Source: an uncultured Collinsella sp.
GTDB taxonomy: Bacteria; Actinomycetota; Coriobacteriia; Coriobacteriales; Coriobacteriaceae
Reading direction: 5' to 3'
Assembly: GCA_900549085.1 (NCBI GenBank)
Contig: URMO01000055.1
Coordinates: 1 to 14,417 of the forward strand
Length of the DNA stretch: 14,417 bases
Both the position numbers and the translations under genes were made by a program. Each line of letters starts with the position of its first letter. The first letter of the stretch is position 1. Positions 8,301-14,417 of the stretch are shown piece after piece. Below the pieces are notes generated by a model. It did not search any database. It was not told the DNA's origin and saw nothing but the letters and a program-made list of their open reading frames with translations.

Positions 8301-9015
8301 GAGCCAAAAGCCCGTCTTTGATAAGGCCGTTGCGTTTATGGGCCTTATGAAGGACGAGGGCTTCTATATGGATTCCGACGCGCAGGCGGTTGAGGCCAAC
8401 AAGCGCGTTGTGCAGATTCTGAAGAACCCGCATCCGTACCGCGAGGTTCGCGAGCTCCACGATCTGATGGAGCCCGTCATGGCTGCCCACAAGCAGATGG
8501 TCGATGCCAAGCGCAAGGAGACGCTGGACGACATCGCCGCGCAGATGGCCCAGGTACACGAATATGCCCAGAGCCAGGACGGCTATGCCAAGCTTGCCGA
8601 GCGCGCTATCGAGAACGCCGGCCGCATGGCTAACTCGTTTGAGAGCCGTGCTCACGCCGCCACCAAGGCGAGCGAGCTTGCCGCGCTCAAGCAGCAGCTG
8701 ATTGAGTATTGCGACCGTGCGTGCGAGAAGATTGATACCGCAATCGATGAGGAGAAGGCCCGCCAGCAGCGTGAGAGCCGCCACAAAGAGGTCACGCCGA
8801 CCGGCGAGATCGTTACCACGATCAAGGACAACGACAAGGACGCCCCGACGACCGTAAAGCCCGTACCCGCGCCCAGGATTAAAAAGCTGCGCCTGGCCGA
8901 CCTGGGTGAGCGCAAAAAGCTGGAGAGCGAAAGCGACATCGACGCCTATCTTGCCCAGCTCCGCGTGCGCTTGCTTGCCGAGCTGCAGGGCAACGACGCC
9001 ATCCGCCTGAGCTAA
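5365..9015 (+). pseudogene. brxC: BREX ATPase BrxC, interrupted by one in-frame TGA
   Basis: BrxC is the large P-loop ATPase of BREX. The frame runs 1216 codons from ATG 5365 (taggag 6 bases upstream) to TAA 9015, the usual ~1200-aa length, but codon 67 is TGA. Around it the frame reads D-N-M-G-V-(stop)-I-S-G-F-F-G-S-G-K-S-H-F, where I recall BrxC proteins having G-V-W-I/V-S-G-F-F-G-S-G-K-S. The change is therefore a single TGG-to-TGA substitution with no frameshift. Walker A is residues 70-77 and a Walker B-like F-M-A-D-E-V-G lies near 264-270 (D267, E268). The C-terminal third is rich in charged helices. As it stands, two pieces are readable: 66 aa (5365-5565), and 1135 aa if translation restarts at ATG 5608. 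The latter has no Shine-Dalgarno site and would lack Walker A, so it should be inactive. Alternatives are sequencing error or low-level readthrough. Confidence 0.93.
5563..5565 (+). other. Premature TGA codon in brxC (expected Trp67)
   Basis: The triplet TGA, followed by A, sits two codons before the Walker A glycine of BrxC. The same frame is open on both sides for the full family length. No homopolymer or short repeat is next to it, so slippage-based switching is unlikely. A point mutation is the simplest reading. Confidence 0.9.
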
Positions 9016-9045
9016 CCAAGAACCACCGGGGAAGGGCAGACCGCC

Positions 9046-9430
9046 ATGAACGATACCGCCATCAAGAACTACTGCATCTGGGCCCGCAACGAGCTCATCG
9101 CCGGCGTCGAGGCCCGCATGAGGCTCTACGGCGTGGCCGAGGGCGCCGAGCCCGCCGGCGCGACGGCGGTGGGCGGGCGCGCCCTGTCCCCGGAGGAGAC
9201 CGGGTGGCGCGACGCGCTGCTGCGCGCCGGCGCCGAGGAGGGCTTCGCCCGCCTGCGCGACCGCGCCGCCTACACCTGGTTCAACCGCATCGCCGCCGTG
9301 CGCTACATGGAGGTCCACGACTTCCTGCCCTCCCGCGTGCGCATGTTCACCCGCCCCGCGGCGGACGGCTCCTGGGAGCTGGGCAGCCAGGCCGCGGACG
9401 AGGCGCTCGACGTGGAGATCGAGGGCGCCG
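9046..9430 (+). pseudogene. pglX: BREX adenine methyltransferase PglX, N-terminal fragment (split by IS)
   Basis: PglX (BrxX) methylates adenine in a short non-palindromic site and marks host DNA in BREX. This piece holds residues 1-128 and the first base of codon 129. It begins M-N-D-T-A-I-K-N-Y and contains the family block A-Y-T-W-F-N-R-I-A-A-V-R-Y-M-E-V (75-90). The gene starts 30 bases after the brxC stop, with a purine-rich ggggaaggg upstream. It is then cut by the IS21 element; the frame reads five residues into the IS end and stops at 9447. Joined to 11726 after removing one target-site copy, the frame continues as E-I-E-G-A-D-P-V-R-V-A-E-L-K with no gap. GC content jumps sharply relative to brxC. 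Confidence 0.93.
9426..9430 (+). repeat. Target-site duplication, left copy (CGCCG)
   Basis: The five bases before the IS left end equal the five bases after its right end (11721-11725). Five bp is within the range IS21-family elements produce. Confidence 0.85.
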
Positions 9431-9538
9431 TGTTAGCGCTACTGTAAAAACAACCATTTTGACCAACGCTCAATAACCAATCATGCCAACGCAATCCCGC
9501 CATTTGCGCCAACGCATTTTCACCATTTCCACCAACGC
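9431..9538 (+). repeat. IS left end: terminal inverted repeat plus four phased ccaacgc motifs
   Basis: The heptamer ccaacgc starts at 9463, 9486, 9509 and 9532, exactly 23 bases apart, with partly conserved accatt-like bases before most copies. The first starts 33 bases from the IS tip. IS21 elements are known for multiple terminal repeats bound by the transposase; these are the likely binding sites. Confidence 0.8.
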
Positions 9539-9591
9539 CGGGGCTTACGCTTCGATCGACAAGCGAACGATGCTTTCGGGAGGAGCGGGCC

Positions 9592-10830
9592 GTGGCGGAG
9601 AAGAACCTGATCGGAGAGTTGGACATGTACAGGGAAGCGGGCATAAAGCCCAACTTCAGCGACATAGCGAAGCGCTACGGCAAGGACAGGCACACCGTGG
9701 CGTCGTACTGGAGGGCCGAGGGCGGGCGGCCCCACGACGGGCGCGGCGACAGGGCGGGCTCGTTCGACGCGCACATCGAGGAGGTGGCCGCCAAGGCGCA
9801 GCTGCCGGGAGTCACCAAGAAGGGCATCCACGAGTGGCTGCTGCACAGGTATCCCGGCGAGGACCTGGCCGGCTACAACGCCTTCACCCAGTTCATGCGC
9901 AAGAACGGCATCGCCGTCGGGGCCTCCGGGGGCCCGGAGCCGCACCCGCGCTTCGAGACGCCGCCCGGACTGCAGCTGCAGTTCGACTGGAAGGAGTCCG
10001 TCAAGATGGCGAACCGCGACGGCGAGCTGTTCGAGTTCAACGTGTTCGCGGCGACGCTGGGCCATTCCCGCAGGCACATATTCATCCGGTCGAGGACCAG
10101 GACGACCGACGACCTGGTCAGGTGCATGTACGCCACGATCGCGAGGCTCGGCGGCGTGCCGCGCGAGTGGGTCACGGACAACATGTCCGCCCTGGTGACG
10201 GTCAAGGGCGGCAGGCGCCTCAAGGTCCAGCGCGCATACGAGTTCGCCAAGGCCGCCGGCTTCGAGCTGAAGCTGTGCCGCCCGCGCAGCCCCCAGACGA
10301 AGGGCAAGGTCGAGTCGTCGAACCGCTTCCTGTCGCGGCTCGCGGCCTACCAGGGCGACTTCGACGGCTGGGACGACATCGACGAGATCGTCGCGCGGAT
10401 CGAGGACGCCAGCAACTCCGAGCCCAACGAGACCACGGGGCTGCCGCCCTCCGCGCTGTTCATGGAGGAGAAGGACGCGCTGCTGCCCGTCGGAAACCTG
10501 CGCGCCCTCGAGGAGGCGATGGGCGACGTGGTGCGCGTGGCCAGGGTGCCGGCCACGATGCTGGTGAGCGCGCACGGCGAGCCCATGTCGGTGCCCAGGC
10601 GCTGCATCGGCAGGCCCGCCCGCATCGTCTGCATGCCCGGCGGCGCGATGGACTGCTACGTCGGCGGCGAGCTGGTGGCCACGCACGTGGCGGGCGGGCC
10701 GGCCTACGACCCGGCGCACTACGCCGAGGCCATGGCCGGCAAGCGGTGGTTCGGCGACGCCGCCGGCGACATCGAGGCGGCCGCCGCGGCCAACCTCGGC
10801 CTGCTCGACTCGATAGGGGGCTCGCTGTGA
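9592..10830 (+). CDS. istA: IS21 transposase IstA
   Basis: DDE-type recombinase that cuts and joins the IS ends, working with the ATPase IstB. It has 412 aa from GTG 9592, chosen because gggaggag lies 6 bases upstream (9578-9585). The N-terminus has a helix-turn-helix-like segment (F-S-D-I-A-K-R-Y-G-K-D-R-H-T-V, about 21-35). The rve-type catalytic core shows D132 in Q-F-D-W-K-E, D196 in V-T-D-N-M and E241 in Q-T-K-G-K-V-E-S, with 44 residues between the second and third. It ends in a TGA that overlaps the istB GTG. No damage is seen. Confidence 0.95.
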   Translation: MAEKNLIGELDMYREAGIKPNFSDIAKRYGKDRHTVASYWRAEGGRPHDGRGDRAGSFDAHIEEVAAKAQLPGVTKKGIHEWLLHRYPGEDLAGYNAFTQFMRKNGIAVGASGGPEPHPRFETPPGLQLQFDWKESVKMANRDGELFEFNVFAATLGHSRRHIFIRSRTRTTDDLVRCMYATIARLGGVPREWVTDNMSALVTVKGGRRLKVQRAYEFAKAAGFELKLCRPRSPQTKGKVESSNRFLSRLAAYQGDFDGWDDIDEIVARIEDASNSEPNETTGLPPSALFMEEKDALLPVGNLRALEEAMGDVVRVARVPATMLVSAHGEPMSVPRRCIGRPARIVCMPGGAMDCYVGGELVATHVAGGPAYDPAHYAEAMAGKRWFGDAAGDIEAAAAANLGLLDSIGGSL

Positions 10831-11615
10831 GCGCCGCCGTGCAGGCCAGTCCCCTCAACCGCCTGGCGGCCAACCTCGAGGAGCTGGGGCTCGAGGGCAT
10901 GGCGTCGTCGGTGCCCGAGTACGTCAGGCTCGTCGCCGACGGGAGGAAGAGCCTGGTCGAAGCCATGCTCGAGCTCACCGACGCCCAGATAGCCCTCAAG
11001 CGGCGCGCCGACGACGAGCGCCGCACGAGGATGGCCAACTTCCCCTACATAAAGACGCTGGCCGACTTCGACTGGGGCTTCCAGCCGAGCGTGCCGCGCG
11101 GGCTGGTCGAGCAGCTGGCCACGCTCGAGTTCATCGACCGCGGCGACAACGTCGTGCTCGTCGGCAGCCCGGGCGTCGGCAAGACCCACCTGTCGATAGC
11201 CATAGGCCACGAGGCGGTGATGGCCCGCAAGCAGGTGTACTTCGCCGACTGCTCGAGGCTGGTCGAGGACCTCAAGCACGCCTCGGCGAAGGAGGCGCTG
11301 GCGCGCAGGATGCGGTTCTACGAGCACTGCAGCCTGCTGATAATAGACGAGCTCGGCTACCTCGACATCGGCAAGGAGGGTGCCGACCTGCTGTTCCAGC
11401 TGGTCAACAGGCGCTACGCGCTAAAGCGCTCGACCATCGTCACGACCAACGTGCCGGTGGGCAGGTGGGGCGACGTGTTCGGCAGCAACGTCACGGCCTC
11501 GGCGGTGGCCGACAGGCTTTGCCACCATTGCGCGATGATCAAGATAACGGGACGGTCGTACCGCCTGAAGGACGTATCCATCGGCGGTGAGGACGGAAAG
11601 GAGGAGGGTGCCTAG
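10827..11615 (+). CDS. istB: IS21 helper ATPase IstB
   Basis: AAA+ ATPase of the DnaC/IstB family that assembles on target DNA and activates IstA. It has 262 aa from GTG 10827. The start overlaps the istA stop as gtga, with aggggg 7 bases upstream, indicating translational coupling. The reading frame is open far upstream inside istA, but that part is out-of-frame istA and not protein-like. Walker A is G-S-P-G-V-G-K-T (113-120); Walker B is L-L-I-I-D-E-L-G-Y (D174, E175), followed by the family block G-A-D-L-L-F-Q-L-V-N-R-R-Y. Intact. Confidence 0.96.
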   Translation: MSAAVQASPLNRLAANLEELGLEGMASSVPEYVRLVADGRKSLVEAMLELTDAQIALKRRADDERRTRMANFPYIKTLADFDWGFQPSVPRGLVEQLATLEFIDRGDNVVLVGSPGVGKTHLSIAIGHEAVMARKQVYFADCSRLVEDLKHASAKEALARRMRFYEHCSLLIIDELGYLDIGKEGADLLFQLVNRRYALKRSTIVTTNVPVGRWGDVFGSNVTASAVADRLCHHCAMIKITGRSYRLKDVSIGGEDGKEEGA

Positions 11616-11616
11616 A

Positions 11617-11630
11617 CGCCGAAAGCGGCG
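11617..11630 (+). terminator. Short GC hairpin after istB
   Basis: cgccg and cggcg pair around the loop aaag two bases after the istB stop. The stem is only 5 bp and no T-run follows, so it is at best a weak terminator. Confidence 0.25.
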
Positions 11631-11636
11631 CATCCG

Positions 11637-11720
11637 CGTTGGCGAATCCGGCACATCCGCGTTGGCGCGATTGGCGAAAATACGTTGGTGAAAATGGTGA
11701 AAATTATATTGACGCTAACA
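11637..11720 (-). repeat. IS right end: terminal inverted repeat plus three phased motifs
   Basis: Read inward from the right tip (minus strand), ccaacg starts 33, 56 and 79 bases in, the same offsets as the first three left-end copies. A fourth copy expected at offset 102 is absent, so the ends are asymmetric (four left, three right). Confidence 0.8.
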
Positions 11721-11725
11721 CGCCG
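11721..11725 (+). repeat. Target-site duplication, right copy (CGCCG)
   Basis: Same five bases as 9426-9430, directly after the IS right end. Removing this copy with the IS restores pglX. Confidence 0.85.
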
Positions 11726-13836
11726 ACCCGGTGCGCGTCGCCGAGCTCAAGCAGGCCGGCGAGGACGGGCCGCTGTTCCGCTACCTGTTCCTGGCCCAGT
11801 GCGCCGAGCTCTCAGGGTGCCTCCCCGGCGTGTTCCAGCCCGTGGACGCCTGCATGGCGCTGCTCCTGCCGGCCAACCTCATGGACCCCGACGGCGTCAT
11901 CGGCCGCATGGTGGGCGACATCGACGAGGCCGACTGGGCCGACGTCCAGGTCCTGGGCTGGATGTACCAGTACTACAACTCCGAGGTCAAGGACGCCTTC
12001 TTCGCCTCCAAGGCCAAGGAGACCCCCGACACCATAGGCCCGGCCACCCAGCTGTTCACGCCCGACTGGATCGTTCGCTACATGGTGCAGAACTCGCTGG
12101 GGCGCCTGTGGATGCTCAACAACCCCGCGAGCCCGCTTCGCGGCGAGATGGAGTACTACATCGAGCCCGACTCCGGGCACGAGGACTTCATCAGGATCGC
12201 CGGCCCCGAGGACATCTCCCTGTGCGACCCGGCCTGCGGCTCGGGCCACATCCTGGTCTACGCCTTCGAGCTGCTGGCCAAGATGTACCTGGAGCGCGGC
12301 TACCGCGAGCGCGAGATCCCCGGGCTCGTCCTGTCGAAGAACCTGCACGGCATGGAGATCGACCCCCGCGCCGCCCAGATCGCGCGCCTGGCGCTCGCCA
12401 TGTGCGCCCGCGGGCTGGACCGCCGCTTCTTCGGCCGCGGCGTGCAGGCCGACATCACCGTGCTCGCGCCGGTGGCGCTGGGGGAGGGCGACGTGCCGCA
12501 GGGCAGCGCACTCGAGAAGAAGAAGGACCTTGTCGACGCCCTGGCGCACCTGGACGAGGTGGGCTCGCTGCTCGCCCCGGTCGAGGGCGACCTCGCCGCG
12601 ATCCGCGAGGCGGTGGCGCTCGCCGGCGACGGCGGCCTGTTCGGCAGCAGCTCCAAAGAGAAGCTCCGGCGCGCCCTTTCCACCTGCGAGACCCTTGCCC
12701 GCCGCCACGACTGCGTGGTGGCCAACCCGCCCTACATGGGCAGCTCCAGCTTCGGCCCCTTCATGTCCAGGTGGGTCAAGAAGAATTACCCCGACGTCAA
12801 GAGCGACCTGTGCACGTGCTTCATCGAGCGCGGGTTCAACCTGGCGAAGGACCGCGGCTACGCGGCCATGATCACCATGCAGAGCTGGATGTTCCTGGGC
12901 AGCTTCGAGAAGATGCGTTCCTCGCTCATCGGGTCCAAGTCGATCCTGTCTATGCTGCACCTGGGCCCTCGCGCTTTCGACGCCATCGGCGGCGAGGTCG
13001 TCAACGTCACGGCCGATGTTGTCTACAACGGCCGCGCGGCATGCGAGGGCGCCTACGTGCGCCTCGTCGACATCAACGGCAGCGAGGCCAAGCGCCAGAA
13101 GGCCCTCGAGGCGATCAAAAACCCCGACTGCGGCTGGTTCTACCGCCGCGACGCCGAGACCTTCAGGCAGATCCCCGGCGCCCCCATCGCCTACTGGGCC
13201 AGCGATGCGTTATTGGGTGCGTTTCGTGTTGGTACCCCACTTGGTGAATGCTCAAAACTATGTACCGGGTTGCAGACTGGTGATAACGATTTATTTGTTC
13301 GGTATTGGTGGGAGCCTTCACGAGATAACGAAATAACTTCTAGAGGCTCTTGGCCTAAGTGGGCTCCATTGAATAAAGGCGGGAATTACCGAAAGTGGTA
13401 CGGCAATACCGATAACACCCTGTTTTGGGAGAACAACGGTGAGGCGGTTCGTTCGCACCGTAGCTCTGTAATTCGAAATCCAAAGTACTATGGGCAATTC
13501 GGTCTAACGTGGGGAACCCTAACAGTCGGCCCACTTTCTATGCGATTCGTGGATTACCCTTCGATCCCCACTGATGTTGGCTGCATGGTTTATGAGAATG
13601 ATGAATGCAAGCTTTGGAGCTTGCTGGGTTTATTAAACTCCTCTGTTTCGGGCCTCTTTTTGCAGCTGATTTCTCCTGGCCTTCACTACACCGTTGGACC
13701 TACGAGCCAACTGCCCGTTTTCAACTTTGATCAAGGTCAACCAGTGGAGCTGGCTAAGCGAAACACTGAGCTGTCAAGACTTGACTGGGACTCGTTTGAA
13801 ACCTCCTGGGATTTCAAGCGCAATCCGTTGGTGTAG
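11726..13836 (+). pseudogene. pglX: BREX adenine methyltransferase PglX, C-terminal fragment, with foreign-looking 3' part
   Basis: Continues pglX from codon 129. In restored numbering the SAM-binding motif D-P-A-C-G-S-G-H is 296-303 and the adenine-methyltransferase catalytic motif N-P-P-Y is 462-465. The target-recognition part starts near residue 620 (Y-W-A-S, then G-L-Q-T-G-D-N-D). The only start near the left edge is GTG 11731, without a ribosome binding site; a TAA in the IS tip lies in frame upstream, so expression is doubtful. From about 13200 base composition falls from roughly 70-80% to about 48% GC with different codon use, within one open frame. The protein ends S-F-E-T-S-W-D-F-K-R-N-P-L-V at a TAG, about 831 aa restored, whereas PglX usually runs on to ~1200 aa; the C-terminal part appears lost. 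Confidence 0.92.
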
Positions 13837-13844
13837 GTATATTG

Positions 13845-14381
13845 ATGGCCAGGCTTCCGTTAGATAACGAAACTCGCAGGACCGATTCGAGAGCTTGCGC
13901 AATCGTTCATTACAAGTTCGATAGTGACCATTGGCAGTATCGAGAACAAACTGGGATCGATGTCGGCTGCGACTGTGTAATGGAGCTATCTGAAAACAAT
14001 AAATGGTTGGGTAACAAAATCGAATGCCAGATTAAAGGAACCCGTCACTTGGAGAAGAATTATTTATTAAAAAAGAGTGGTGAAGTTTCTTTTCCGTTGG
14101 AAGTGAAGACTATCAACTACGCCCTTGGAAGTGCTAATTCATTTGTTTTGCTGGTTGTCGACGTCAAGAATGAAGTAATTTACTACGAGTGTCTTCAGGA
14201 TTTATTCATTAGCGATCACGTTCTTTATCAAAAGCTTGATAGGGAAGGTGCCAAAACCATAAACATCAGGATTCCGGTCTCCAATCGCTTGGAGGAGGAT
14301 GATTCGGCACTTCAAGAAATCGCGCGGGCACGTTTTTTATTAAACTCGCAGGGTGAGCTTGTGAGGGCGGGCGCGATATAG
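13845..14381 (+). CDS. DUF4365-like protein, probable PD-(D/E)xK fold
   Basis: 178 aa from ATG 13845, 8 bases after the pglX stop; a TTG one codon earlier is a less likely start. Only a weak aggt lies upstream. The layout fits DUF4365, a restriction-endonuclease-like domain seen often in defence islands: T-R-R-T-D-S near the N-terminus, G-I-D-V-G-C-D-C-V-M-E-L (D39, D43), then I-E-C-Q-I-K-G-T (E60, Q62, K64), a D-(E)xQxK-type active-site pattern. Next comes S-F-V-L-L-V-V-D-V-K-N-E-V-I-Y-Y, a typical strand pair of the fold. The low-GC codon use matches the 3' part of pglX, suggesting they arrived together. Nuclease activity is inference. It stands where pglZ would be expected in a BREX type 1 operon. 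Confidence 0.75.
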   Translation: MARLPLDNETRRTDSRACAIVHYKFDSDHWQYREQTGIDVGCDCVMELSENNKWLGNKIECQIKGTRHLEKNYLLKKSGEVSFPLEVKTINYALGSANSFVLLVVDVKNEVIYYECLQDLFISDHVLYQKLDREGAKTINIRIPVSNRLEEDDSALQEIARARFLLNSQGELVRAGAI

Positions 14382-14417
14382 CCTGAGACGGCTGCATCGG
14401 CTGTTATTCATCACCAT

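Larger units (their letters stand above)
9431..11720 (+). mobile_element. IS21-family insertion sequence, complete, 2290 bp
   Basis: The element starts 5'-TGTTAGCG and ends with the inverse CGCTAACA-3'. The outermost 38 bases match at 28 positions between the two ends. It carries istA and istB overlapping by three bases, as is standard for IS21, and is flanked by a 5-bp direct repeat. Both ends have repeated inner motifs with 23-bp spacing. It lies in the same direction as pglX and disrupts it at codon 129. Both genes appear intact, so the element may still be mobile. Confidence 0.95.

Noticed and set aside
5608..9015. ATG 5608 as the native start of brxC
   Set aside because: Conserved family sequence, including Walker A, lies upstream in the same frame, and there is no ribosome binding site before 5608.
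9483..11615. A 710-codon open frame ending as IstB
   Set aside because: The first two thirds are the out-of-frame, Arg- and Gly-rich shadow of istA. True IstB begins at GTG 10827 with its own ribosome binding site.
11685..13247. A 520-codon plus-strand frame over pglX
   Set aside because: Very Arg- and Pro-rich shadow of a GC-rich gene. The overlapping frame has clear methyltransferase motifs.

Overview
The window most likely comes from a Coriobacteriia genome, with Collinsella as the best guess. This rests on recalled resemblance of the protein families and on the base composition, not on a marker gene. There are two chromosomal metabolic genes, one cut-off gene at the left edge, and a BREX type 1 phage-defence locus that is complete in order but visibly damaged.

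Layout. 1-821: 3' part of a gene for a probable PD-(D/E)xK-fold protein; its start lies left of the window. 822-1102: low-GC stretch with no gene seen. 1103-3530: minus-strand serC-serA operon (phosphoserine aminotransferase and phosphoglycerate dehydrogenase, two steps of serine synthesis) ending in a hairpin terminator. 3531-4056: divergent promoter region. 4057-13836: plus-strand brxA, brxB, brxC and pglX, the first four genes of a BREX type 1 operon. 13845-14381: a small DUF4365-like probable nuclease-fold gene where pglZ would normally be expected. The window ends before any pglZ or brxL.

The BREX genes carry at least two clear lesions and one probable one. (1) brxC has an in-frame TGA at codon 67, where the family has tryptophan, directly before the Walker A loop; the rest of the 1216-codon frame is intact. 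(2) pglX is split at codon 129 by a complete 2290-bp IS21-family element (9431-11720; istA and istB both intact, 5-bp target duplication CGCCG). Removing the element and one duplicate restores a perfect pglX reading frame. (3) The restored pglX is only about 831 aa, against roughly 1200 aa usual for PglX, and ends just after the family's W-D-F-K-R-x-P-L motif.

pglX is also a composition mosaic. It is far richer in GC than brxC up to about position 13200. It then drops abruptly at the start of the target-recognition part and stays low through the downstream DUF4365-like gene. This suggests the specificity half of the methyltransferase and its neighbour were acquired together by recombination. 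BREX normally methylates host DNA through PglX and blocks phage replication through the other Brx proteins. As sequenced, this copy should make BrxA and BrxB but neither full-length BrxC nor PglX, so it is probably inactive, though both main lesions are in principle reversible.
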